A stretch of DNA of 64,000 bases, taken from Hyphomicrobiales bacterium (GTDB lineage Bacteria > Pseudomonadota > Alphaproteobacteria > Rhizobiales > Rhizobiaceae). The stretch lies in assembly GCA_900471605.1 (NCBI GenBank), contig UCEY01000024.1, positions 26,144 through 90,143 of the forward strand. Direction: 5' to 3'. Below are positions 1-10,281 of this stretch, piece after piece; the first letter of the stretch is position 1, and each line of letters starts with the position of its first letter. Made by a program: the position numbers and the translations under genes. The notes below the pieces were generated by a model. It saw only the letters and a program-made list of their open reading frames with translations. It ran no database searches and was not told where the DNA came from.

Positions 1-1
1 C

Positions 2-568
2 GGCCTGCCGGCGGCGATCATCGGCGACGGTGGCCAGGCTGTCGCCATGAACCCGGAAATGGAGGCGCTCGCTCCACGCATCCGCGCCGGCGCCGGCGAC
101 CGGCTGGTGCTGGAAGGGGCGGGCGCCAATGCGCTGCTCGACGAAGCGATCGAACACTACAAGGCGCAGGTGTCCCCGACCGTGCAGTCCCTGCCGATGG
201 CCGGCCGCGACGGAGCGCCGCCGCTGATCCTGCACCTCCTGCCGGTCCGCCGCGCGGCGCGCGACATCTTTTCCCGTTCGATGGCGGTGCTCGCCGTCAC
301 GCAGGTCGGACAGGTCGGCCCCCCGGACATGCGGGTGCTCTGCGGCCTATTCGACCTCACCCCCGCCGAAGCCCGCGTGGCGCGCAGCATCGCCATGGCC
401 CAGACCCCGGAAATGATCGCCGCCACGCTCGGCATCTCGCTCGAGACCGCCCGCTCGCACCTGAAGAAGATCATGCTGAAGACCGGCACCACCCGCCAGG
501 CGGAACTGGTGCTGCTGCTTTCGGGGCTGAATGCGCCGAGCTTCGGCGGCGGCGCAAGAGAGGACTAG
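2..568 (+). CDS. LuxR-family transcriptional regulator, C-terminal part (gene begins before the window)
   Basis: The frame is open from the first base, so the N-terminus lies outside the window; the in-frame ATG at 47 is probably internal. The visible part reads as the end of a PAS-like sensory region (about residues 1-115) followed by a LuxR/GerE helix-turn-helix near the C-terminus: the segments DLTPAEARVARSIA and TLGISLETARSHLKKI match the usual pattern of that DNA-binding domain, including the recognition helix and the KTGTTRQAELV tail. Family knowledge: such proteins are single-polypeptide regulators without a phosphoacceptor domain. The sensed signal and the targets cannot be read from this sequence. 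It ends about 160 bp before the copper operon promoter and is unlikely to be co-transcribed with it. Confidence 0.8.
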   Translation, partial: GLPAAIIGDGGQAVAMNPEMEALAPRIRAGAGDRLVLEGAGANALLDEAIEHYKAQVSPTVQSLPMAGRDGAPPLILHLLPVRRAARDIFSRSMAVLAVTQVGQVGPPDMRVLCGLFDLTPAEARVARSIAMAQTPEMIAATLGISLETARSHLKKIMLKTGTTRQAELVLLLSGLNAPSFGGGARED

Positions 569-728
569 GACCTTTTCCAGTCTTCCGCCTTCCAAAAACG
601 GCGGCATGGCTTCCGTCTCCGCGTCGGCTGTTCGAGCTGCCTATATCTTCCCATGCTCGTAGCCAAGCCTGCTAAGTCAGAGGACGGTTATCCCGGACAC
701 GCCGCACGGAAAATGCGATTTCACCCCC

Positions 729-759
729 TTGACCTTCCCATGATGGGAAGCTCCACATA
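729..759 (+). promoter_or_regulatory. HmrR/CueR-type copper promoter and operator upstream of actP
   Basis: A -35 element TTGACC (729-734) and a weak -10 (CACATA, 754-759) are separated by 19 bp, the over-long spacer typical of MerR-family activated promoters. The spacer holds the dyad ACCTTCC-N7-GGAAGCT (732-752), close to the known CueR/HmrR operator. An almost identical site precedes copZ at 3939-3969. The regulator gene itself lies in the operon (3273-3722). Confidence 0.85.
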
Positions 760-783
760 CGGTGGGAAAGCGAGGACTATCCC

Positions 784-3272
<2,489 letters not shown>

Positions 3273-3276
<4 letters not shown>

Positions 3277-3722
3277 ATATCGGCGAGGCTTCGAACGCAT
3301 CCGGCGTGTCGGCCAAGATGATCCGTTATTACGAGGAGATCGGCCTGATCCGCCCGATGGGCCGCACCGGCAACAATTACCGGGTCTATGGCGACGAGGA
3401 AGTACATATCCTGCGCTTCATCAAACGCGCCCGCAATCTCGGCTTCTCGCTGGAGGAGACCGAGACGCTTCTGAAACTCTGGCAGGACAAGAGCCGCGAA
3501 AGCGCCGCCGTCAAGGAAGTCGCGACCGCCCATATCGGCGATCTCGAACGGCGCATCGCCGAAATGCAGGGCATGGTGAAGACGTTGAAGCACCTGGCCC
3601 ATTGCTGCGGCGGCGACACCCGCCCCAACTGCCCGATCCTTGATGATCTGGCGGGGGATGGCGCGGTGGGCGGCGACGCGTCGGCCCCGGCAATGAAAAG
3701 GAAGACGAAGCAGCACGCCTGA
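3273..3722 (+). CDS. hmrR: Cu(I)-responsive MerR-family regulator HmrR/CueR
   Basis: This 149-residue protein has an N-terminal winged helix-turn-helix ([20 protein letters not shown]) and a dimerisation helix at about residues 70-108. The metal loop contains C111, C112 and C120; CueR uses Cys112 and Cys120 to bind a single Cu(I), so both ligands are conserved at the same spacing. The ATG overlaps the actP stop in an ATGA arrangement, giving translational coupling and autoregulation from the actP promoter. Copper-loaded HmrR would distort the 19-bp-spacer promoters at 729 and 3939 and activate actP-hmrR and copZ. Confidence 0.95.
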
Positions 3723-3738
3723 TGTATTTCGGCGCGAT

Positions 3739-3906
3739 GCCCCTCATCCGCCTGCCGGCACCTTCTCCCCGTGAAAAACGGGGAGAAGGACATATGCCGC
3801 GCCGGCCTCCCGATTCTCAAGGTTGCAAGATGAGCCCGGGAGCATGCCTCTTGCGTCCTTCTCCCCGTCTGGACGGGGAGAAGGTGCCGGCAGGCGGATG
3901 AGGGGC
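3739..3906. repeat. Cruciform intergenic repeat with 33-bp perfect arms
   Basis: The outer arms 3739-3771 and 3874-3906 are perfect 33-bp inverted repeats. Inside, 3761-3772 pairs with 3778-3789 and 3857-3869 pairs with 3872-3884, so the element can fold as a multi-arm cruciform. The outer arm (GCCCCTCATCCGCCTGCCGG...) recurs at the right end of the element at 17520-17655. It resembles the rhizobial intergenic mosaic elements and carries no gene. It separates hmrR from the copZ promoter. Confidence 0.85.
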
Positions 3907-3938
3907 AATTCCATGCGTCCGACACTCCTGCAACACAC

Positions 3939-3969
3939 TTGACCTTCCCCCCATGGGAAGGTGCACAAC
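3939..3969 (+). promoter_or_regulatory. HmrR/CueR-type copper promoter and operator upstream of copZ
   Basis: TTGACC (3939-3944) is followed after 19 bp by CACAAC (3964-3969). Within it lies the perfect dyad ACCTTCC-N7-GGAAGGT (3942-3962). Compared with the actP site, only one half-site base and the 7-bp centre differ, so the chaperone should respond to the same regulator independently of read-through from actP. Confidence 0.85.
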
Positions 3970-3994
3970 CCATACATCGAACAAGGAGATTCCG

Positions 3995-4195
3995 ATGACT
4001 GCAATTTTCACCGTGCCGGACATGACCTGCGGCCATTGCGAAAAGACCGTGCGCGGCGCGCTGGCGGATGCCCTGCCGGGTGCGGCGGTGGCGATCGACC
4101 TGACGGTCCGCACGGTGACGGTCGAGGGCGACGCGGCAAAGGCCGAGGAGGCGATCCGCGAAGCGGGGTACAGTCCCGAACGGGCGGCGGTTTGA
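3995..4195 (+). CDS. copZ: CopZ-like copper chaperone (HMA domain)
   Basis: This single heavy-metal-associated domain of 66 residues has the copper-binding MTCGHC motif (C12 and C15) and the usual beta-alpha-beta-beta-alpha-beta layout. The ATG at 3995 follows a good Shine-Dalgarno (AAGGAGATTCCG); the longer reading frame from 3953 would begin inside the operator. The protein probably hands Cu(I) to ActP and to HmrR. Its dedicated HmrR-type promoter supports membership in the copper response. A general periplasmic or mercuric role is less likely because of the adjacent genes. Confidence 0.92.
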   Translation: MTAIFTVPDMTCGHCEKTVRGALADALPGAAVAIDLTVRTVTVEGDAAKAEEAIREAGYSPERAAV

Positions 4196-4396
4196 ACCGC
4201 AAGGAAAACTGGCGTAGTGGACGAAAGGCCACTCCCGCCTCCCACGCCCCGTCATGAAAATTTCAACATTCTGACGGCCAGGCGTTATACGTCCGCAAAA
4301 TTCGCATGGCAGAGGAAGAGCAACCGCTGGCCGGCTTCCATTCGAGGGGCCGGCCTGCCGTTTTTCGCCCGCCTCTCGAATTATCGGACATCGATC

Positions 4397-5527
4397 ATGC
4401 TCAAAGCGCTGTTTTCAACTGTTGCTCTCGTCATTTCGCTCGCCCCTCCGGCGCAGGCCGCGGAGCCCGGCGTGACGGTCGCCACCCCTTGCCCGTTCGG
4501 CGACTGCAAGGCGGCCATCGGCCTTTCCTTCGTCGGCGAGTTCTCGATCCCGACCGGCACGCAATTCGACGGCGTCGAGTTCGGCGGCATTTCCGGCCTC
4601 GACTACGACCCGGCGAGCAACCGTTACATCGCCATTTCCGACGACCGTTCCGAACGGGCGCCCGCCCGTTTCTACGAGCTTTCGATCGAAGCGAGTGCCG
4701 CCGGCATCACCGATGTGAAGGTGGTGAGGACGGTGACCCTGAAGGACAGGAACGGCGAGGCTTTTGCGGCCAAGGGCGTCGATCCGGAATCGATCCGGTT
4801 CGGCAAGGACGGCATCTACTGGTCGAGCGAAGGCGACGTGAAGCAGCTCCTGCCGCCCTTCGTGCGCGTTGCGAGCCCGGACGGCGCTTTCGTGCGCGAG
4901 TTCGAACTTCCCAAGGCCTTTCTGCCCACCGCCGACAAGTCCGCCGGCATCCGCGACAACCTCGCCTTCGAAGGGCTCGCCACGCTGCCGGGTGGCGACC
5001 TGATGGTCGAGGTCGAATCGGCGCTGTTCCAGGACGGGCCGGTCTCCGGGCTTGCCCGTGGCTCGCTCGCCCGCATGATCCGCTACGATGCGGCCAGCGG
5101 CACGCGACAAGCCGAATATGTCTATCCGGTCGCGCCGATCCCCCAGGCGCCGACCGTCGACAAGGGTTACAACGACAACGGCGCCTCGGAAATCCTGGGC
5201 CTCGACGACCATCGCCTCCTGGTCGTCGAGCGCGGCTTCGCGCAAGGGTTCGGCAACTCGATCAAGGTCTTCATGGTCGATACCGACGGCGCGACCGATG
5301 TCTCTTCCATCGCCTCGCTGGCCAATACCGATGCCCCGGTCGTGCCGGTGCGCAAGGCGCAGGTGCTCGACATGCAGGCGATCGGCCTGAAGCCGGACAA
5401 TATCGAGGCGGTCACCTTCGCCAAGGGCACGGACGGCAGCGATCTCCTGATCTTCGCCGCCGACAACAATTTCTCCAAGGAGCAGAAGACGCAGTTCATC
5501 GCCTTCAAGGTGCTGACCCGCCCCTGA
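4397..5527 (+). CDS. Secreted esterase-like activity of phytase family protein
   Basis: This 376-residue protein has a clear signal peptide (MLKALFSTVALVISL...AQAAEP) and a beta-propeller-like body with repeated short blocks such as EFGGISGLDYDPASNRYIAISDDR, VDPESIRFGKDGIYWSSEGD and NIEAVTFAKG. This pattern matches the 'esterase-like activity of phytase' (phytase-like) family of bacterial exported proteins. The ATG at 4397 is chosen because upstream in-frame starts would precede the signal peptide with non-coding-like sequence. It is predicted to be periplasmic or secreted. The substrate is unknown, and the family label does not prove phytase activity. It stands as a single gene after copZ. 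Confidence 0.8.
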   Translation: MLKALFSTVALVISLAPPAQAAEPGVTVATPCPFGDCKAAIGLSFVGEFSIPTGTQFDGVEFGGISGLDYDPASNRYIAISDDRSERAPARFYELSIEASAAGITDVKVVRTVTLKDRNGEAFAAKGVDPESIRFGKDGIYWSSEGDVKQLLPPFVRVASPDGAFVREFELPKAFLPTADKSAGIRDNLAFEGLATLPGGDLMVEVESALFQDGPVSGLARGSLARMIRYDAASGTRQAEYVYPVAPIPQAPTVDKGYNDNGASEILGLDDHRLLVVERGFAQGFGNSIKVFMVDTDGATDVSSIASLANTDAPVVPVRKAQVLDMQAIGLKPDNIEAVTFAKGTDGSDLLIFAADNNFSKEQKTQFIAFKVLTRP

Positions 5528-5547
5528 GAATTGAAAGGCTCGCGAAT

Positions 5548-5577
5548 GTCGCTCGACCCGTTCGCGGGTAGAGCGAC
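5548..5577. other. UUCG-tetraloop hairpin downstream of the phytase-like gene
   Basis: GTCGCTC (5548-5554) pairs with GAGCGAC (5571-5577) and ACCCG with CGGGT around a TTCG loop (5561-5564), with one mismatched pair. This very stable hairpin begins 21 bp after the stop at 5527. There is no T-run, so it may protect the mRNA 3' end or act as a Rho-assisted terminator. Confidence 0.5.
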
Positions 5578-5774
5578 ATGCCCGCGTCGGCCGGCGGATG
5601 TGGCTCGAATGCGAGCCGGCGTCGGCAAACCCGCCTCACCAGCTTTGGCGGCGCTCGAACGGAATCCGGGAAGTAAAGATCCCGGCACCGGGAGGGCTAC
5701 GTATAATTACCGAATTCACCCGCTCGGCCGTTCGCAGTAATACTAGGAGCCAGTTCTGTTGCGGGGTGAGGGGC

Positions 5775-5909
5775 ATGGGTATATTTGAGGACGCTGTAAT
5801 AGTCTTTGCTGCATTCGTCCTGACGTTGTTTATTTCGGCAGGAACCCGGGCGGTCGGGAATTTCTCGGCCAATCTCAAGGCCCTCCGCACCTATAAATTC
5901 GACGAATAG
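5775..5909 (+). CDS. Small single-span membrane protein, unknown
   Basis: A 44-codon reading frame begins at ATG 5775, preceded by the purine-rich GGGGTGAGGGGC. It encodes one hydrophobic segment (about residues 6-22, AVIVFAAFVLTLFISAG) followed by a short polar tail ending in FDE. I recognise no family. A longer in-frame start at 5598 has no supporting features. It lies 9 bp before the next small gene and may be co-transcribed with it. The compact size and plausible ribosome site are the only support. Confidence 0.45.
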   Translation: MGIFEDAVIVFAAFVLTLFISAGTRAVGNFSANLKALRTYKFDE

Positions 5910-5918
5910 AAGACCGGC

Positions 5919-6167
5919 GTGGACAGCGATCTGATCGAGCCGGAAATCGAAACCCTGCAGGCGCTTGCGGGCCAGCGGCGGCAAGCGGGCACGGTCCGCG
6001 AGTGGATCTGCCTTGAAGAATTGAGCCGCAGGGGGCTCTGCACCAGCAACCATCCGCGCGCCATCACGCCCGCAGGTCTGGCCGCGCTCGAAATGGCCAC
6101 CAACACCATCGATCTGCGTTCGAGGGGACGGCGGTCGCGCATGGTCTCCGCCGAACAATCAGCCTGA
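5919..6167 (+). CDS. Hypothetical protein, possible small winged-helix fold
   Basis: This 82-residue frame starts with GTG at 5919 (MDSDLIEPEIETLQALAGQ). Its middle reads GTVREWICLEELSRRGLC followed by ITPAGLAALEM, similar in style to the last helix of small winged-helix proteins, but no family is certain. It follows the 44-residue membrane protein by 9 bp and ends just before a hairpin terminator (6174-6199). The codon composition is like its neighbours, which supports it being real. Confidence 0.5.
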   Translation: MDSDLIEPEIETLQALAGQRRQAGTVREWICLEELSRRGLCTSNHPRAITPAGLAALEMATNTIDLRSRGRRSRMVSAEQSA

Positions 6168-6173
6168 CGGAGG

Positions 6174-6199
6174 GCCGCCGGAGGTCTCCTCCGGGCGGC
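6174..6199. terminator. Hairpin between convergent genes
   Basis: GCCGCCGGAGG (6174-6184) pairs with CCTCCGGGCGGC (6188-6199) with one bulge and a three-base loop, followed by TTT on the plus strand. It lies 6 bp after the small gene at 5919-6167 and 30 bp beyond the convergent outer-membrane gene, so it probably ends transcription from both sides. Confidence 0.6.
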
Positions 6200-6229
6200 T
6201 TTCCATTTTATCATCCAGCGTCTTGCGGC

Positions 6230-6859
6230 TTAGAACTTCACGCCGATGCCGACATTGATGACGTGCTGGTTGAAGTCGAAATCGGCGCCGGCGAGGCTGC
6301 CGTTCCCGAAATCGTTATAGCGGTATTCGATACGGCCGAAGATATTGTCCGTGAAGGCGTAATCGACGCCGGCGCCGATCGTCCAGCCGTTCAGCATGTC
6401 GTCGTCGTCAAAGCCGCCGCCGTCGATATGGGCGTTGGTGGCCGTCCAGCCCGCCGCGCCGAAGATCAGGGCCCGGTCGATGGCATAACCGACGCGGCCG
6501 CGAACGGAGCCGGAAAAGCCGGTGCCGATGTCGATGCCGCCGGCATAGCTGTTCTCGTTCCAGTCGTAGTTGACGTCGCCTTCGATACCGGCAACGAAAC
6601 CGTTGGAAAATTGCCAGTTGTAGCCGACGAAGCCGCCAAGCCTCCAGCCGTCGAAATCGTCGGAACCACCGCCGACCGCATTGCCGTCACCCCAGGCATA
6701 ACCGGTATGGGCACCGATATAGGGCCCGTTCCAGGTGAAGACGACCGGCATTTCGACGGCCTGCGGGGCCTGTGGAACCTGTTCGACGGCGTCGGCCGCA
6801 TAAGCAACGGAAGAGGCGGTCATGGCGGCCGACGCGGCAAAAATGAAAAGAGCCTTCAT
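6230..6859 (-). CDS. Omp25/RopB-like outer membrane beta-barrel protein
   Basis: This 209-residue protein has a signal peptide (MKALFIFAASAAMTASSVAYA, then ADAVEQ). The mature part has the Omp25/31 pattern: WNGPYIGAHTGYAWG near the N-terminus, alternating aromatic strands (GGFVGYNWQFSNGFVAGIEGD), IFGRIEYRYNDFG, and a C-terminal phenylalanine (VGIGVKF) for insertion by the BAM machinery. Family members form an eight-stranded barrel and are abundant surface proteins in Rhizobium and Brucella. It is transcribed alone. Acidic loops (GGGSDDFDG, GGGFDDDDM) are conspicuous and may bind cations, but that is inference. Confidence 0.88.
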   Translation of the reverse strand: MKALFIFAASAAMTASSVAYAADAVEQVPQAPQAVEMPVVFTWNGPYIGAHTGYAWGDGNAVGGGSDDFDGWRLGGFVGYNWQFSNGFVAGIEGDVNYDWNENSYAGGIDIGTGFSGSVRGRVGYAIDRALIFGAAGWTATNAHIDGGGFDDDDMLNGWTIGAGVDYAFTDNIFGRIEYRYNDFGNGSLAGADFDFNQHVINVGIGVKF

Positions 6860-7047
6860 GGATATTCCCTCCGATTTATTGGCTAAAACGCAAATAGAGC
6901 GGTTTGCTTGGAAAGCTGTAGCTAAAATACAACATCGGAAAAAATCTGCGGAGAAATGGTAAGTCTATGAAATAGCTATATTTTATTTTATGGACGCGCC
7001 ATTGACCTCAATTGCGGTTGAGGTTGTAGGGTCCCGGAGACTGAAAA

Positions 7048-8454
7048 TTGGACAAGGGGCAGGGCGTGCTGCAGGAAATCGATGTGGGTTGGTCGAGGCT
7101 TCTGAAAGGCCGCGAAGGGGCGATGCTGGGGCTGATCTCGGCGGGGATCGGGCTGCATGCCTTCAACCAGTTCGCAATCGTCGCGGCGCTGCCGCCGGCC
7201 GCGAAAGAGATCGGTGGCACGACCTATTTCAGCTGGGCCTATACGCTGTATTTCCTGGGCTCGATCGCCGGCGGCACCGGGGCGGCTGCGATGCGCGACC
7301 GGTTCGGCGCGCGTTTCGTCCTTGTCGTCTCGGCGTTGATCTTTGCCTTGGGCGGGCTGTTTGCGCTGTCGGCGCCGGCCTTTTCCTGGATCATGGCCGG
7401 GCGCCTGCTGCAGGGCGTTGCGGATGGGCTGATCGTGGCGATCTGCTACAGCCTGATCCCGGCCAACTTCCCCTCCGGGCTGATCGCAAAAGTGTTTGCG
7501 GTGGAGGCGATCGTCTGGGCGGTGGCGGCGATTGCCGGACCGCTGGCGGGCGGGCTGCTCACCGAGGCCTATTCCTGGCGGGCATCGTTCCTGGCCGTTT
7601 CGCCCTTCGTGGCCCTGCTTGCGGGCTTCGCGCTGACCGCAAGGCCAAGGGTGACCGAGGCGGCGCCGGTGCCGCTGTCTGCCGCCACCATTTCCCTTTG
7701 CCTGGCCGCTTCCTTCGTCCTGTCGCTGTCGTCGGTGGTGAGCGGCGGCGCGATGCAGGCAATGGCGGTCGTGGTGGGGGCGGGGCTGTTCCTGCCGGCG
7801 CTGAAGCTCGACGGGCGGATCGGGCCGAAACTGTTTCCGCAAGGCGCCTTCCGGCTCGGTTCGGTCGTCGGGCACGGCTTTTGGGTCCTGTTCCTGATGT
7901 CGGCGAGCCACTCGGTCGGCAGCGTCTACCTGGCGCTGATGATCGGCGCCGTCTTCGATTTCCGGCCGGCGGTGGTCGGTTATCTGGTGGTGACCATGGC
8001 GCTCTCCTGGAGCCTGGTCGCGGTCGTCGCCAGCCGGGTCACGGCGCCTGGTGCGCGGCATCGGTGGATGCGCAGTGGCGCATTGTTTCAACTGTTCGGT
8101 TTCCTATGCCTCGGAGCGGCTTTTGCGAGCGGCTCGCTGGTGCTGCTTCTGGCAGGCCAGGTGGCGATCGGTACGGGCTTCGGCGTCGCCTGGGCAAGCG
8201 TCAACCAGGCGGCGATGGAAGCGGCAGCAAGGCAGGAGCGCGATCTCGCAAGCGCCTTGCTGCCGACGATCTCGACCGCGGGATATGCGATCGGTGCGGG
8301 GATCGCCGGCATGATCGCAAGCGCGACCGGCCTGGTTTCGGCGCTGGAAAACGGCGGGGCCGGCGGCCCGGCCTGCTGGCTCTACGGGACGGCCGCGGCA
8401 GGGGCGCTGCTGACATTTCTTCTCGGTTTCGGCGTGCGGCTCGGCAAGGTCTGA
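7048..8454 (+). CDS. MFS transporter, 12-14 helix type, substrate unknown
   Basis: This 468-residue, highly hydrophobic protein opens with YTLYFLGSIAGGTGAAAMRDRFGARFVLVVSALIF, containing the helix 2-3 loop motif of major facilitator transporters (G-x-x-x-D-R-x-G-x-R). It also has a motif-C-like stretch, EAIVWAVAAIAGPLAGGLL, in helix 5, which points to drug-proton antiport. It starts at TTG 7048; GTG codons at 7066 and 7084 are alternatives, and no strong Shine-Dalgarno decides between them. It is a single gene upstream of selO, so the substrate cannot be inferred from context. Confidence 0.85.
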   Translation: MDKGQGVLQEIDVGWSRLLKGREGAMLGLISAGIGLHAFNQFAIVAALPPAAKEIGGTTYFSWAYTLYFLGSIAGGTGAAAMRDRFGARFVLVVSALIFALGGLFALSAPAFSWIMAGRLLQGVADGLIVAICYSLIPANFPSGLIAKVFAVEAIVWAVAAIAGPLAGGLLTEAYSWRASFLAVSPFVALLAGFALTARPRVTEAAPVPLSAATISLCLAASFVLSLSSVVSGGAMQAMAVVVGAGLFLPALKLDGRIGPKLFPQGAFRLGSVVGHGFWVLFLMSASHSVGSVYLALMIGAVFDFRPAVVGYLVVTMALSWSLVAVVASRVTAPGARHRWMRSGALFQLFGFLCLGAAFASGSLVLLLAGQVAIGTGFGVAWASVNQAAMEAAARQERDLASALLPTISTAGYAIGAGIAGMIASATGLVSALENGGAGGPACWLYGTAAAGALLTFLLGFGVRLGKV

Positions 8455-8558
8455 AGGGGCGCAACAAAAGCGCATTTCGCTTGTTCGGCGGACACGATTT
8501 CCCATATTGGGGATAGGGGCCGCCCGCATCTGGCGCCGGCGGCCGAAGGAGTTCCTCC

Positions 8559-10019
8559 GTGTTCCAGTTCGACAATTCCTACGCCCGCCTGCCGGACAGG
8601 TTTTTCGCCTCCGTCTATCCCGAGCCGGTGGAGGGGCCGAAGCTCCTGAAATTCAACGAGGCGCTGGCCGACGAGCTGGGTGTCGAGGCCGATTTTTCCG
8701 ATCCCGCTCGGCTGGCGGCGATCCTTGCCGGCAATGTCGTGCCGCCGGGCGCCATGCCGATCGCCATGGCCTATGCCGGCCACCAGTTCGGCAATTTCGT
8801 GCCGCAGCTCGGCGACGGGCGGGCGATCCTGCTCGGCGAGGTCGTCGACCGCAACGGCATCCGCCGCGACATCCAGCTGAAGGGTGCCGGCCCGACCCCG
8901 TTTTCCCGCCGTGGCGACGGGCGCGCGGCGCTCGGGCCCGTCCTGCGGGAATACATCGTGTCGGAGGCGATGAACGCGCTCGGCCTGCCGGCGACGCGGG
9001 CGCTGGCGGCGGTCGCGACCGGCGAACGGGTCTTTCGCGAAAGGATCGAACAGGGCGCCGTCTTCGTGCGGGTCGCGGCAAGCCATGTGCGGATCGGCAC
9101 CTTCCAGTTTTTTGCCGCCCGCGGCGACAATGACGGCGTGAAACTGCTCGCCGACTACGTGATCGAGCGGCATTATCCCGAGCTCAAGACGGCGGAAAAT
9201 CCCTATATCGAGCTGCTGCAGTCCGTGGCCGGGCGGCAGGCGGACCTGATCGCCCGCTGGCTGGGCGTCGGCTTCATCCACGGGGTGATGAACACCGACA
9301 ACATGACGATTTCGGGAGAGACGATCGATTTCGGCCCTTGCGCCTTCCTCGACGAATACGATCCGATGAAGGTGTTTTCCTCGATCGACCAGATGGGGCG
9401 ATACGCCTATCGCAACCAGCCGGGCATCGGCCAGTGGAATATCGCGCGGCTGGCCGAATGCCTGCTGCCGCTGCTGGACGAGAACGAGGACAAGGCCGTG
9501 GACGCGGCGAACGCCGTGCTGAAGGCGTTCGGCGAACGGTTCCAGAAGGCATGGATCGGCGTCTTCCGGGCAAAGATCGGCCTTGAGACCGAGGCGGATG
9601 GTGACGGCGAGCTGATCCAGGCGCTGCTTGGTCTGATGCACGAGGGGCAGGCGGATTTCACCCTGACCTTCCGCCGGCTGTCGGACGCCGCCGACGGCCG
9701 GGATGAGGCGTTCCTCGGCTGTTTTACCGATCCCGGCAAGGCAGCCGAATGGCTTTCCGCCTGGCGCGAGCGGCTTGCCGGCGAAACACGGTCCCAAGAG
9801 GATCTGGCGGCGGGCCTGAGAGCGGTCAATCCGGCCGTCATCCCCCGCAACCACAAGGTCGAGGAAGCCTTGGCGGCCGCCAACTACGGCGATTTCGGCT
9901 TCTTCGAAAAGCTGCTCGAAGCGCTCGAAAGCCCCTTCGAGGAACGGCCGGAATTCGCGGCCTACATGCAGCCGCCGAAGCCCGAGGAAAGGGTGACGCA
10001 GACATTCTGCGGGACCTGA
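8559..10019 (+). CDS. selO: Protein adenylyltransferase SelO (YdiU/UPF0061)
   Basis: This 486-residue protein has the conserved SelO blocks: QLKGAGPTPFSRRGDGRAALGPVLREYI, GERVFRER, SHVRIGTFQFFA, GFIHGVMNTDNMTI and IDFGPCAFLDEY. SelO has a pseudokinase fold that binds ATP in a flipped orientation and AMPylates proteins in redox stress. The bacterial form has a C-terminal cysteine where animals use selenocysteine; here it is C484 in the last four residues (FCGT). The start is GTG at 8559. It is transcribed alone; the next feature downstream is the sRNA candidate. Confidence 0.95.
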   Translation: MFQFDNSYARLPDRFFASVYPEPVEGPKLLKFNEALADELGVEADFSDPARLAAILAGNVVPPGAMPIAMAYAGHQFGNFVPQLGDGRAILLGEVVDRNGIRRDIQLKGAGPTPFSRRGDGRAALGPVLREYIVSEAMNALGLPATRALAAVATGERVFRERIEQGAVFVRVAASHVRIGTFQFFAARGDNDGVKLLADYVIERHYPELKTAENPYIELLQSVAGRQADLIARWLGVGFIHGVMNTDNMTISGETIDFGPCAFLDEYDPMKVFSSIDQMGRYAYRNQPGIGQWNIARLAECLLPLLDENEDKAVDAANAVLKAFGERFQKAWIGVFRAKIGLETEADGDGELIQALLGLMHEGQADFTLTFRRLSDAADGRDEAFLGCFTDPGKAAEWLSAWRERLAGETRSQEDLAAGLRAVNPAVIPRNHKVEEALAAANYGDFGFFEKLLEALESPFEERPEFAAYMQPPKPEERVTQTFCGT

Positions 10020-10060
10020 TCGTCTGGTAAATTAATTTTTTCTAATTAGGAAAATAGTCC

Positions 10061-10089
10061 TTGACGGCGTGACGGTCGTCTGATAGGGT
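10061..10089 (+). promoter_or_regulatory. Sigma-70-type promoter for the sRNA candidate
   Basis: TTGACG (10061-10066), preceded by C as in the rhizobial CTTGAC consensus, is separated by 17 bp from TAGGGT (10084-10089). No coding frame follows for nearly 200 bp, and a strong terminator ends at 10188. Confidence 0.6.
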
Positions 10090-10095
10090 ACAGGC

Positions 10096-10188
10096 ACAGT
10101 CGAAGAATTGCGCCGATGGCAGCCTTCGGGCAGCTGGCGCAAGACTTCCAGTCAAATTGGCCCGGTCTTCCAAAGCCGGGCCTTTTTT
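10096..10188 (+). ncRNA. Candidate trans-acting small RNA, about 90 nt
   Basis: Between the promoter at 10061 and the terminator at 10159-10188 lies a structured stretch without a convincing reading frame. Stem 1 pairs GAAG (10102-10105) with CTTC (10145-10148) and TTGCGCC (10108-10114) with GGCGCAA (10136-10142). It encloses a CC-TTCG-GG tetraloop hairpin (10123-10130). A single-stranded linker follows, then a GC-rich terminator with six T residues. This is the usual build of an Hfq-dependent sRNA. I cannot assign it to a named alphaproteobacterial family by eye. The start of the transcript is inferred from the -10 position. Confidence 0.6.
10159..10188 (+). terminator. Rho-independent terminator of the sRNA candidate
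   Basis: GGCCCGG (10159-10165) pairs with CCGGGCC (10176-10182), loop of ten bases, followed by TTTTTT (10183-10188). This is a textbook intrinsic terminator. Confidence 0.85.
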
Positions 10189-10281
10189 ATCTCGAAAATC
10201 GGCAGCGGGGAAAGGCGGCGACCGGAAACGGGCGCGGCGGCAACTTTTCTGCGCCGAAATTCTCCTTCGGGGATCTTTGAC

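Noticed and set aside
3739..3906. CRISPR array or insertion sequence
   Set aside because: There are no regularly spaced direct repeats and no transposase frame; the structure is a set of inverted repeats.
8610..8640. YPEPVEGP in SelO as an inserted palindromic coding repeat
   Set aside because: The segment aligns with the normal SelO N-terminal region (VYPxPV...P) and no dyad was found in the DNA.
10108..10281. Longer start for the first GTA gene
   Set aside because: The extra sequence would cover the sRNA candidate and its terminator; ATG 10282 has a Shine-Dalgarno.
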